From Natrinema salifodinae (lineage in GTDB: Archaea > Halobacteriota > Halobacteria > Halobacteriales > Natrialbaceae): a stretch of DNA of 64,000 nt. Location of the stretch: contig NZ_FOIS01000001.1 in assembly GCF_900110455.1 (NCBI RefSeq), positions 806,001 through 870,000 on the forward strand. The letters run 5' to 3'. The position numbers and the translations under genes are program-made. How positions within the stretch are numbered: position 1 is the first letter of the stretch; every line of letters starts with the position of its first letter. This document shows, one piece after another, positions 1 through 7,570 of this stretch. A model generated the notes under the pieces. That model was not told the DNA's origin. It saw only the letters and a program-made list of their open reading frames with translations, and did not search any database.

Positions 1-181
1 CGGGAAACGGCGGTTGGAGGTCGGTTACGGCGTCGCTCGGAAACAGCGATTCGAGCGTCGGCGTCCGCTCGGCGTCGACGTGCTCGGGTTGCAGGCCGAC
101 GACGTCGAGGACGATCACGCGGTCGGGCGTCTCGGTCGGGTCGGCGATCGTGGGATCGGAGTCGGGATCGGGATCGGACAT
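1..181 (-). CDS. Alkaline-phosphatase-superfamily protein (type I phosphodiesterase/nucleotide pyrophosphatase-like), 3' part outside window
   Basis: Only about 60 N-terminal residues are inside the window; the rest lies to the left. After an acidic Asp-Pro-rich leader the protein enters a beta strand (VIVLDVVGLQPEHV) followed by TPTLESLF, the usual opening of alkaline-phosphatase-superfamily phosphodiesterases, where the Asp after the first strand binds metal. The start is the ATG at 181, 16 bases after the stop of the cyclase gene, so the two form one minus-strand operon. In bacterial ebo/edb clusters a protein of this superfamily is a standard member, which fits the neighbours. The catalytic Thr/Ser and the remaining metal ligands are not visible, so the family call rests on little sequence. 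Confidence 0.6.
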   Translation of the reverse strand, partial: MSDPDPDSDPTIADPTETPDRVIVLDVVGLQPEHVDAERTPTLESLFPSDAVTDLQPPFP

Positions 182-197
182 GGCTTCGCGGTGAGAG

Positions 198-1412
198 TCA
201 GCTGTGTCGGTCGGCGTAGTCGTACAGGCGATCCAACTGTCGGGAGAAGTCGTGCTCGTCGACCCCGAGCGGGGCCTTGAAGAACGAGGCCAGCTGCGGC
301 TGGAGTCCGCCCGAACCGTGCTCGTCGGCGTGAGCGATCAGCCGCACGAGGTCGAGCACGAGCGGCGCGGCCAGCGCGGAGTCCGAACCCTCCCAGGTGA
401 ACTGCATCTTCATCTCGGTGTTCAGAAAGCCCCGGAAATGGACGTAGTCCCACGCGGTCTTCCAGTCGGCCAACGAGGGCGTGTAGTCGATCCGGACCCG
501 GCTGTGGCCGATGTCGGGGAGGATCGAGTCGAGCACGTCGCCCTTGCTCGCGAGCTTGCCCGCGGCGTTTTCCTCGTCCTCGAGCACGAGCCCGTCCTCG
601 TTGCCGAGGATGTTGTGCCCCTCCCAGCTCATGACGTGCAGGTTTCGGCCGGCGAACATGGGCGCGAGCGCCGACTTGACGAGCGTCTCGCCGGTCTTCG
701 CGTCCCGGCCCGTGTGCGGGACCGACTCCTCGACGGCGAGTTCGCGCAGGCCGCCGAGCGCATTGCCGGTACTCGGCGTGAAGTTGACGAACGGGTGGCC
801 GGCCGTCATCGCGGCGGAGGCGTAGAGGACGCTGGCCGGCAGATCGCGGTCGTCCTCGTCGATCGCGCGTTCGAGCGCGTCGCGGGTGTCGTACCGTTCC
901 GGGTCCGCTAACTCGGGCTCCGTCGAGGCGACGTTGACGACCACGAGCCGATCGAGGTCGCGGCGCTCGCGGAACCGCTCGTAGTCGTCGCGGATCAGGT
1001 TGACGACGTCCCGGATCGCCAGGCTCTCGTCCACTTGCTCGCTGTCCGCTGAGACGGCGGCCCCGCAGTTGACCGCCGTCCCGACTTCGATCCGCTCGTC
1101 GATCTCGGCCAGATCCTCCCGGACGGCGTCGAGGGTCTCGCCGTCGGGGACGCCGTTGCGGTCGCGCTGGCGCTCGGCCCGGTCGACGAGCGATTCCGGT
1201 GCGATGTCGTGGCCGCCGAAGACGAAGCCGTCGACCGGCGGGAGGTCGAGGCTCGCGACCGGTTCCCGGGCCGTGACCATGCCGGTCTCACCGGTTACGC
1301 CCCGCGCGATGGCGCGGGCGCCGACGATCGCCATCGTCGCGACGTTCCCCCGGGCGCCGATGAGCCAGACGCCGGTCCGCCGGTCGGCCTCGCGCTCGGT
1401 CTCCCGGTTCAT
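198..1412 (-). CDS. Myo-inositol-1-phosphate synthase-like NAD-dependent cyclase
   Basis: 404 residues. The N-terminus has a glycine-rich nucleotide-binding loop (LIGARGNVAT, about 17-26). Further on are the inositol-phosphate-synthase signatures NFTPSTG, a lysine block TGRDAKTGETLVKS and SWEGHNILGNEDG, then DYTPSLADWK. Family members use NAD+ to cyclise glucose-6-phosphate to inositol phosphate by oxidation, enolisation and aldol closure. The length matches archaeal members, but the motifs are divergent, so the substrate may be another sugar phosphate. It is divergent from the TatD/TIM-barrel/UbiA genes and upstream of the phosphatase-superfamily gene. That context suggests a cyclitol step in a dedicated pathway rather than general lipid inositol supply (inference). 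No clear TATA box was found. Confidence 0.82.
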   Translation of the reverse strand: MNRETEREADRRTGVWLIGARGNVATMAIVGARAIARGVTGETGMVTAREPVASLDLPPVDGFVFGGHDIAPESLVDRAERQRDRNGVPDGETLDAVREDLAEIDERIEVGTAVNCGAAVSADSEQVDESLAIRDVVNLIRDDYERFRERRDLDRLVVVNVASTEPELADPERYDTRDALERAIDEDDRDLPASVLYASAAMTAGHPFVNFTPSTGNALGGLRELAVEESVPHTGRDAKTGETLVKSALAPMFAGRNLHVMSWEGHNILGNEDGLVLEDEENAAGKLASKGDVLDSILPDIGHSRVRIDYTPSLADWKTAWDYVHFRGFLNTEMKMQFTWEGSDSALAAPLVLDLVRLIAHADEHGSGGLQPQLASFFKAPLGVDEHDFSRQLDRLYDYADRHS

Positions 1413-1724
1413 CGGGAATCAGCCCGCCTGGCCGGGCCGCCGTGGTGAGACTTCGGCGCGGTTCGTCCGCCGAGGCCGTCGGGCTCGGCCGGCGGCGGAC
1501 GCGCCACTCTCGTCGCGCGGTCGATACGAGTCATTCCAGCGTGAGTCGTGACCGGACGGGTTTCGTTATGACTCGCGTAGCGGAAGTAAAGCCGTATTGC
1601 CCCCTCACAACGGAGTATAACACCGTATTCCGCGGTCGGAACTGCCCTCACCCCCGCTTTCAATGACACGTTTGCCTGTCGAACGACCGGCACCCCCAAG
1701 CCCGCTGCCGGTGGGTCGGCCACT
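1413..1724. other. Divergent intergenic region
   Basis: About 310 bases between the divergently transcribed cyclase and TatD-type genes. It contains short A+T-richer patches (around 1565-1630) that could be promoter elements for either side, and no ORF I can support. A heptamer (CCGTATT) occurs twice, near 1592 and 1623, which may be chance. Confidence 0.5.
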
Positions 1725-2525
1725 ATGCGAATTATCGATCCTCACATGCACATGATCTCGCGCTCGGCCGAAGACTATCGGCGAGCGCGACGTGCGGGCA
1801 TCGAGTGCTGTATCGAGCCCGCGTTCTGGAGCGGCCAGGACAAGCGCCACGCGGGATCGTTCTTCGACTACTTCGAGCAGATAATCGACCACGAGACCGA
1901 CCGCGCCGAGCGCGCGGCCGGGATGGACCACTACGTCACGATCGGCCTCGAACCGAAGGAGGCCAACTACCGCGACATGGCCGAGGAGGTCGTCGACCGG
2001 CTCCCGGAGTACCTCGATCGCGACCCGGTCGTCGGCGTCGGCGAGATCGGCTTCGATCAGGTCACCGACGACGAGGAGTGGGCCTTCCGCCGCCAGCTCG
2101 AGATCGCGGAGGACCGCGAGCTACCCGTGATCGTCCACACGCCCCACACGGACAAGCCGTCGGGGACCGAGCGCATCGTCGAGATCATCGAGGAAACGGG
2201 CGTCACCCAGGAGCGGATCATCATCGACCACAACACCGAGAACACGATCGATATCTCGACGCGGACCGACTGCTGGATCGGCTTCACCCTCTACCCCGGG
2301 AAGATCGAGGCCGAGGCGGCGATCGACCTCTTAGAGGAGTACGGCACCGACAACATGATCTTCAACAGCGCCGCCGACTGGGATCCCTCGGACCCGCTTG
2401 CGGTGCCGAAGGCCCGCGACGAGATGCTCGACCGCGGCTGGGACCGTGAGGCGGTCCGGAAAGTCGTCTTCGAGAATCCCTACGAGTTCTTCGACCAGTC
2501 GCCGAACTTCGACTACGAGGCCTGA
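1725..2525 (+). CDS. TatD-family metal-dependent hydrolase (EboB-like)
   Basis: 266 residues with the amidohydrolase TIM-barrel metal ligands in order: DPHMHM (His7, His9), VGVGEIGFD (Glu107), IVHTPH (His138), IIDHN (His169) and NSAADWDPS (Asp218 or Asp220). TatD-type enzymes are metal-dependent hydrolases; in bacterial ebo clusters a TatD-like protein (EboB) is a conserved member of unknown substrate. The gene starts with ATG and is followed after 2 bases by the first TIM-barrel gene, so it opens a four-gene plus-strand operon. A DNase role as in classical TatD cannot be excluded, but the operon argues for small-molecule chemistry. Confidence 0.85.
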   Translation: MRIIDPHMHMISRSAEDYRRARRAGIECCIEPAFWSGQDKRHAGSFFDYFEQIIDHETDRAERAAGMDHYVTIGLEPKEANYRDMAEEVVDRLPEYLDRDPVVGVGEIGFDQVTDDEEWAFRRQLEIAEDRELPVIVHTPHTDKPSGTERIVEIIEETGVTQERIIIDHNTENTIDISTRTDCWIGFTLYPGKIEAEAAIDLLEEYGTDNMIFNSAADWDPSDPLAVPKARDEMLDRGWDREAVRKVVFENPYEFFDQSPNFDYEA

Positions 2526-2527
2526 CG

Positions 2528-3358
2528 ATGCAGTTCGGATTCTCCACCAACGCCTTCCGAGAGTACCAACTCGAGGACGCCATCGAGGCCGTCGCCGACG
2601 CGGGTTACGACGGCGTCGAACTCCTCCTCGACGAGCCCCATCTCTATCCGCCCAACGCGACCGACGAGGAACGCGAGCGTGTCTCGGACGTCCTCGAGCG
2701 CCACGGGATCGCGATCAGCAACGCCAACGCGTTCATGCTGACCGCGATCGAGGGCTTTCACCACCCCTCCTACATCGAACCTGACGAGGAGTACCGGCAA
2801 CGACGCGTCGACTACACCCTCGCGGCGCTCGAGACCGCGGCCGACCTCGGCCACGATTACATCTCGATCGAACCAGGCGGCCCGATCCCCGAGGGCAAGT
2901 CCCGCGAGTGGGCGATAGACACCTTCGTCGACAGCCTCGAAGAAGTCATCCCGACGGCCGAGGAGCTCAGCGTCGACCTGCTCGTCGAGCCCGAACCCGA
3001 CCTGCTGATCGAGACCGCCGACGAGTTCCTCGCACTGCTTGAGCGCGTCGACTCCGAGCGCGTGAAGTGCAACTTCGACGCCGGCCACTTCTATGCCGTC
3101 GGCGAGGACCCGGCCGAACTGGTCGAACCGCTCTGGGACCACACGGAACACTACCACCTCGAGGACATCCCGGCCGATCGGAGCCACGAACACACACAGC
3201 TCGGCGATGGCGCGATGGACATCGACGCGTTCCTGAGCGAACTCGAGGCCCGGAACTACGACGGGTTCGTCACCGTCGAACTCTACCCCTACGAGGAGGC
3301 GCCGATCGAGACCGCGCGGGCGGCGATGGACTACCTCGAAGAACACGGGTGGGCGTAG
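2528..3358 (+). CDS. Sugar phosphate isomerase/epimerase, xylose-isomerase-like TIM barrel (EboE-like), copy 1
   Basis: 276 residues. It begins directly at barrel strand 1 (MQFGFSTNAF) and keeps the family metal ligands: Glu154 (LLVEPEPD), Asp184 and His187 (CNFDAGHFY), His210 (EHYHLED) and Glu251 (VTVELYP). Such enzymes isomerise or epimerise sugars and cyclitols with a divalent metal. Its stop is one base before the UbiA GTG start, so translation of the three genes is probably coupled. A clear paralogue lies on the other side of the UbiA gene. EboE of bacterial ebo clusters is in the same fold family; the assignment to EboE function is by context only. Confidence 0.82.
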   Translation: MQFGFSTNAFREYQLEDAIEAVADAGYDGVELLLDEPHLYPPNATDEERERVSDVLERHGIAISNANAFMLTAIEGFHHPSYIEPDEEYRQRRVDYTLAALETAADLGHDYISIEPGGPIPEGKSREWAIDTFVDSLEEVIPTAEELSVDLLVEPEPDLLIETADEFLALLERVDSERVKCNFDAGHFYAVGEDPAELVEPLWDHTEHYHLEDIPADRSHEHTQLGDGAMDIDAFLSELEARNYDGFVTVELYPYEEAPIETARAAMDYLEEHGWA

Positions 3359-3359
3359 G

Positions 3360-4367
3360 GTGGCCGGCGGCGTCCGGTCGGGAGCCGGCGGGAACGGGGA
3401 CGCGGACGCGAATACGGCCGACGACGCGGCCCTCGATTCCGACGCCGGACTCCGAGCCACAGCCGGCGCGTACGCGGACCTGATCCGCGTCCCGAACCTC
3501 TTTACCGCCCCGCCGGACGTGCTCCTCGGCGCCTCGCTGGTCGCCGCCGACGCCGACTCGGCCCTCCCGCGCTCGATTTCCGTCACCAGCGTCGCCGGCC
3601 TGGCGGTCGCCTCCGTGCTCCTTTACGCCGGCGGCACGACGCTCAACGACGCGTTCGACGCACCCGTCGATGCGCGGGAACGACCGGAGCGACCGATCCC
3701 GTCCGGCCGCATTCCCCGGCAAACCGCCTTCGCCCTCGGAGTCGGGTTGTTGCTCGTCGCCGTCGGCGTCGCGTTCGCCGTCGCGGGCGTCCCGGCGGCC
3801 GTCGCCGCCGGCCTGGTCGCCGTCGCGATCGGCTGCTACGACGGGCTCCTGAAGGGGACGGCGGCCGGGTTCCTGACGATGGGCGCGACCCGCGGGCTGA
3901 ACGTCGTTCTGGGGACGACCGCGGCGGGCGCGGCGGTCCTCGAGTTGCCGCCCGTCGCGCTCGCGGTTCCCGCGATCGTCATCGTCTACATCGCCGCCGT
4001 CACGTTCATGGCCGCGCGGGAGACCGACGGCGGCAACCGGGGCGCCGTGACGGTCGCCGCCGTCGGATCGGTCGCGGCGGTCGGCGGACTCGCCTGGTAC
4101 CTCGCGGCCGTCGACCCGGCGCCGGGAGCGGCCGGGGTCGCGCTCGCGTTCGCCGTCGCGTTCTGCTGGTGGGTCGGACGGCCCCTGCGGGCTGCTTACG
4201 CCGACCCGATCCCGGCCACCGTCGGCCCGGCAGTCGGCGCGTGCGTCTTGGGACTCATCCTATTCGACGCGGCCGTCGCCGCCGCTGCCGGTATCGGTTG
4301 GGGGATCGCCGCGGGAGCCTTCCTCGTCCCGGCGGCGGGTCTCTCGCGGGTCTTCGACGTGACCTGA
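3360..4367 (+). CDS. UbiA-family prenyltransferase (EboC-like)
   Basis: 335 residues starting with GTG. An approximately 35-residue acidic N-terminus is followed by about eight membrane segments. The first prenyl-diphosphate motif is intact: NDxxDxxxD at Asn96-Asp104, followed by RPIPSGRI. The second region is degenerate (CYDGLLKG near 159-166) instead of the usual Asp-rich motif, as in EboC-type members. UbiA enzymes attach isoprenoid chains to polar acceptors at the membrane. Sitting between two TIM-barrel genes and after a TatD-type gene, it probably prenylates a product of this operon. Menaquinone or archaeol-lipid UbiA proteins are alternatives, but their pathway genes are not nearby. 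Confidence 0.85.
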   Translation: MAGGVRSGAGGNGDADANTADDAALDSDAGLRATAGAYADLIRVPNLFTAPPDVLLGASLVAADADSALPRSISVTSVAGLAVASVLLYAGGTTLNDAFDAPVDARERPERPIPSGRIPRQTAFALGVGLLLVAVGVAFAVAGVPAAVAAGLVAVAIGCYDGLLKGTAAGFLTMGATRGLNVVLGTTAAGAAVLELPPVALAVPAIVIVYIAAVTFMAARETDGGNRGAVTVAAVGSVAAVGGLAWYLAAVDPAPGAAGVALAFAVAFCWWVGRPLRAAYADPIPATVGPAVGACVLGLILFDAAVAAAAGIGWGIAAGAFLVPAAGLSRVFDVT

Positions 4368-4480
4368 TCTTTCGCGACGGAGCCGATGGCGGTTCCCGCG
4401 GAAACGAGCCGGTTCGGAGCGCATCGCGCAGTGTGAGGGCCAACGAATTAGTGGTCGTTCGGCGTACGACGGCCAGATCG

Positions 4481-5329
4481 ATGGTGGAACTCGCCTTCTC
4501 GACGAACGCGTACACGGAATACGAGCTGTCCGAAGCCGTGCGTCGGATCGCCGACCGTGGCTACGCCGGCGCCGAACTGCTCGGCGACGAGCCCCACGCC
4601 TACTTTCCCGCGTTCGGCGACGCGGACCGCCGGACGCTTCTCGACGCCCTCGCGGACACCGGCCTGGCCGTCTCGAACATCAACGCCAACACCGCGATGG
4701 GCTACTACGACGACGCGCCACCGTCGTCGTTCTTCGAGCCGAGCGTTATTCGGGCCGACGACGCGGCCCGAGAGTGGCGCGTCGACTACACCAGGCGGGC
4801 GATCGACCTCGCCGAGACTGTCGACGCGCCGGCGGTCTGCCTGGCGACCGGGCGTCCGCTACCGGGAACTCCGCCCGAGGTGGCCCGCGAGTACCTTCAT
4901 GAGTCGCTGTCCGAGATCCTCGACTACGCCGAGGAGCGCGACGTCGAGGTCGGCATCGAGTTCGAACCCGAGTTGCTGATCGAGAATACCGAGGAGGCGC
5001 TCGACCTGATCGACGAACTGGATCGGGACTCGCTGGGAATCAATCTGGACGTCGGGCACGCGGCCGTCTACGGCGAGGACGTCCCGGAGAGCATCCGAGC
5101 CAGCGCCGGCTCCATCACGGGGCTCCACCTCGAGGACATCGTCGGCGGCCGTCGCGGGAAACACTACCACCGGATTCCCGGCGAGGGCGATCTAGACTTC
5201 CGGGGGATCTTCGACGCGCTCGACGATATCGGCTACGACGGATTCGCGACGCTGGAGCTCTACACCTATCCCGACGAACCCGATCGGGCGGCCCGCGAGG
5301 CCTACGCGGAACTCGAGGAGTACGTGTAG
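4481..5329 (+). CDS. Sugar phosphate isomerase/epimerase TIM barrel (EboE-like), copy 2
   Basis: 282 residues. The ATG at 4481 is chosen because the protein then opens exactly like copy 1 (xxxAFSTNAYTEYEL versus FGFSTNAFREYQL); an upstream in-frame extension is only GC-rich open frame. Metal ligands: Glu160 (VGIEFEPE), Asp190 and His193 (NLDVGH), His216 (GLHLED) and Glu259 (ATLELYT). It also carries RRGKHYHRIPGEGDLDF, a substrate-loop signature of xylose-isomerase-like epimerases that copy 1 lacks. There are 113 bases after the UbiA stop and a possible TATA (GAATTAG, about 4445), so it may have its own promoter. Likely acts on a related substrate in the same pathway. Confidence 0.82.
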   Translation: MVELAFSTNAYTEYELSEAVRRIADRGYAGAELLGDEPHAYFPAFGDADRRTLLDALADTGLAVSNINANTAMGYYDDAPPSSFFEPSVIRADDAAREWRVDYTRRAIDLAETVDAPAVCLATGRPLPGTPPEVAREYLHESLSEILDYAEERDVEVGIEFEPELLIENTEEALDLIDELDRDSLGINLDVGHAAVYGEDVPESIRASAGSITGLHLEDIVGGRRGKHYHRIPGEGDLDFRGIFDALDDIGYDGFATLELYTYPDEPDRAAREAYAELEEYV

Positions 5330-5453
5330 TCGATCGGTCTCTCTCCGTCCGGTGACTCGCTTCTGGGTCGCCTGACCGTCGACTCATCCGTTCCAGTCCG
5401 TGTCGCGGTCGTTGCGGAGCCTGTCGATTCGCCCCCGTTTTGTCCGACTTCTC

Positions 5454-5463
5454 AATACTTTTT
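5454..5463 (+). promoter_or_regulatory. TATA-like box of the fumarylacetoacetase-family gene
   Basis: AATACTTTTT centred about 29 bases before the ATG at 5488, the spacing expected for a leaderless haloarchaeal transcript. Confidence 0.5.
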
Positions 5464-5487
5464 ACCCCATGTCACCATCCACCGAGC

Positions 5488-6225
5488 ATGAGATACGTTC
5501 GCTTCCGCGATCCCGCCGGCGCGGTCCGCCGCGGCGAGTACGAGAACGGTACCGTGCACTTCGCGAACGAGAGCTACGCGCTCGAGAGCGACGAGATCGA
5601 CGTTCTGCCGCCATCCGAGCCGACGAAGATCGTCTGTATCGGCCGCAACTACGCCGACCACGCCGACGAGATGGGCTCCGATCTCCCGGACCGCCCGATG
5701 CTCTTCCTGAAGGGACCGAACGCGGTCGCGAGCCACGGCGACACCGTCACCGCGCCCGCCGGCAAGGACCGGATCGACCACGAGGCCGAACTCGGCGTCG
5801 TCATCGGCGAGCAGTGCCGCCACGTTCCGGAAGACGATGCGATGGACGTCGTCGAGGGATTCACCTGCGTCAACGACGTCTCAAACCGTGACGACCAGCG
5901 CCAGGAACAGAACTGGATCCGCGGGAAGGCCTTCGACGGCGCCGCGCCCATGGGACCGGTGCTCGCGACCCCCGACGAGGTCCCCGAGGACGCGGCCGTC
6001 CGATCGCGGGTCAACGGCGAGCTGAAACAGGACGGCTCCCGCGAGCAGCTCATCTTCTCGATCCCCGAGCTGATCGCCGAGATCACGACCTACCTCACCC
6101 TCGAACCGGGCGACGTGATCGCGACCGGCACCCCCGAGGGCGTCGGCCCGCTCTCGGACGGCGACGATGTCGAGATCGAGGTCGAGGGCGTCGGCACGCT
6201 CGAGCACTCGATCCGCCGCCCCTGA
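5488..6225 (+). CDS. Fumarylacetoacetate hydrolase family protein
   Basis: 245 residues. Core signatures: IVCIGRNYADHADEMG, DHEAELGVVIG with the metal ligands Glu99 and Glu101, CVNDVSNRDDQ with the next acidic ligand, GKAFDGAAPMGP, and the closing LEPGDVIATGTPEGVGP. The family includes acylpyruvate hydrolases, oxaloacetate decarboxylases and 2-hydroxyhepta-2,4-diene-1,7-dioate isomerases; the exact reaction cannot be read from these motifs. The start at 5488 is preferred over an upstream in-frame codon because the TATA box at 5454 leaves it leaderless. Apparently monocistronic. Confidence 0.9.
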   Translation: MRYVRFRDPAGAVRRGEYENGTVHFANESYALESDEIDVLPPSEPTKIVCIGRNYADHADEMGSDLPDRPMLFLKGPNAVASHGDTVTAPAGKDRIDHEAELGVVIGEQCRHVPEDDAMDVVEGFTCVNDVSNRDDQRQEQNWIRGKAFDGAAPMGPVLATPDEVPEDAAVRSRVNGELKQDGSREQLIFSIPELIAEITTYLTLEPGDVIATGTPEGVGPLSDGDDVEIEVEGVGTLEHSIRRP

Positions 6226-6323
6226 CCGCGGAATCGAGATCCGAGTCCCGAGAGCGTCGCCCAACCGCGAGCCCGAGAACCGAACGCGTACACTTTTCGG
6301 CCCGCTCGAGAAAGAGTCGCGAC

Positions 6324-7028
6324 ATGACCGTCCGCTTCGACGCGGTAACCGTCGACTGGTTCGGCCTGGCGACCGTCCGCCTCGCGGGCCGGACCGGCGC
6401 AGTGATCTACACCGACCCTGGTCCGGAACGGTACGGCGTCCTGGATGGCCTCGAGCCCCGCGACGGGGACCTGATCCTCGTCTCCCACGCCGACCACTAC
6501 GACCCCGACTCGATCCGACGGGTAGCGCGCGATGACGCGCTGGTCGTCGTCCACGAGTCGATCGACGCGAGCGAGATCGATCGGGTCGACGAGCGCCCCG
6601 AGGACCTCCCGTTCGAGGTCGAGCGCGTCCGTGCGGACGAGTCGTTCGTCCTCGGACCGCTGGACCTGTTTACCACGCCGGCGTACAACGATCCCGACGG
6701 GCCACACACTGATGCGGACGGGGAGCCCTACCACCCAGAAGGAAAGGGGTGTGGCTTCGGCGTCACCGTCGACGGCATCACCGCGTTCTGGCCCGGCGAC
6801 ACCGACGCGCTCCCGCTGCACGACGACGTCGCCGCCGACCTCCTCCTCCCGCCGATCGGCGGGACGTTCACGATGGACCGCCGCGAGGCGGCGCGCCTGG
6901 CCGAGCGGCTCGATCCCGATCTCGTCCTGCCGGTCCACTACGACACCTTCGAAGCGATCGAGATCGATTCCGAGGCGTTCGTCGTCGACGTCGCGCGCCG
7001 CGGGGTGCCGGTCGTCCTCGACGAGTAG
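6324..7028 (+). CDS. Metallo-beta-lactamase-fold hydrolase, UlaG-like
   Basis: 234 residues. The metal loop reads LILVSHADHYDP where the family normally has HxHxDH, so the first His of the motif is replaced by Val while the second His, Asp and third His remain. Later ligands look normal: FWPGDTDAL for the bridging Asp and LPVHYDTFEA for the last His. Domain layout and length match the YtkL/UlaG-type group of L-ascorbate-lactonase-like hydrolases. A TATA-like TACACTTTT near 6287 puts the ATG about 30 bases downstream. Function unknown; the altered motif may mean one metal site is weakened. Confidence 0.82.
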   Translation: MTVRFDAVTVDWFGLATVRLAGRTGAVIYTDPGPERYGVLDGLEPRDGDLILVSHADHYDPDSIRRVARDDALVVVHESIDASEIDRVDERPEDLPFEVERVRADESFVLGPLDLFTTPAYNDPDGPHTDADGEPYHPEGKGCGFGVTVDGITAFWPGDTDALPLHDDVAADLLLPPIGGTFTMDRREAARLAERLDPDLVLPVHYDTFEAIEIDSEAFVVDVARRGVPVVLDE

Positions 7029-7042
7029 CCGACGGCCGCCGA

Positions 7043-7348
7043 TCAGACGCCCACGCGCGACCAGGCGAACACCGCGAGGGCGATGAAGATCAAGACGCCG
7101 AACGCGGCCCACTGCCCGAGTCCGGTGTCCGCGATCGGCGCGAAGAAGTCGACCAGGCCGGTGCCCTGTAGGAGGCCGATGGCGAGCACGACCATGGCGC
7201 CGATCGCAACGAGGCCGACCGTGATCCCCTCTTTCATCATCCAGGCGCCTTCGTCGGCCTCCTGGGCGCTGGAGGTCGTCGGCTCGTCTATCGCCTCCTC
7301 GTCCGGGTCGCTGTGCAACGGCCGTTCGCTGTCGTTGTCGTCAGCCAT
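7043..7348 (-). CDS. Small two-helix membrane protein
   Basis: 101 residues: an acidic N-terminal tail of about 38 residues, then two hydrophobic helices (about 43-62 and 79-97) separated by a short loop, ending SRVGV. No recognised domain. It converges with the hydrolase gene, with only 14 bases between the two stops. A small integral membrane protein of unknown role. Confidence 0.7.
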   Translation of the reverse strand: MADDNDSERPLHSDPDEEAIDEPTTSSAQEADEGAWMMKEGITVGLVAIGAMVVLAIGLLQGTGLVDFFAPIADTGLGQWAAFGVLIFIALAVFAWSRVGV

Positions 7349-7431
7349 GTCACCGTTCTAGCCCGAATGAACCCTCGCAGACGGGAACCGGTTGCACCTG
7401 CAGTCACAGGGCGGCGACGGCGATCAGCGAA

Positions 7432-7440
7432 GTTATATGC
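7432..7440 (+). promoter_or_regulatory. TATA-like box upstream of the first Nramp-like gene
   Basis: GTTATATGC centred about 30 bases before an ATG at 7466 that opens a 34-codon ORF, and 124 bases before the Nramp start. The spacing makes the short ORF leaderless. Confidence 0.45.
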
Positions 7441-7465
7441 GCCCGGTGGAGAGTCTCCGGTATCG

Positions 7466-7570
7466 ATGATGCGGACTGTTACCATGGTTGAACTGACGAC
7501 ACGACCCGCGGCGTCTCGCCCCGGGATCGAAACCGCGACGCGGGCGCTCGGTGATCGCGATGGCCGGTGA
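7466..7570 (+). CDS. Possible 34-codon leader ORF overlapping the Nramp-like gene
   Basis: Begins MMRTVTMVEL and ends with TGA 11 bases inside the Nramp gene. Its ATG lies at leaderless distance from the TATA box at 7432. It contains GGTGATC (7550-7556), an exact match to the anti-Shine-Dalgarno complement, just before the Nramp ATG. It could be an upstream ORF controlling the transporter by coupling, or simply a 5' leader that happens to be open. Confidence 0.3.
   Translation: MMRTVTMVELTTRPAASRPGIETATRALGDRDGR

Noticed and set aside
1585-1630. Repeat CCGTATT twice in the divergent promoter
   Set aside because: Only seven bases, not palindromic, and no regulator is known; chance is likely.
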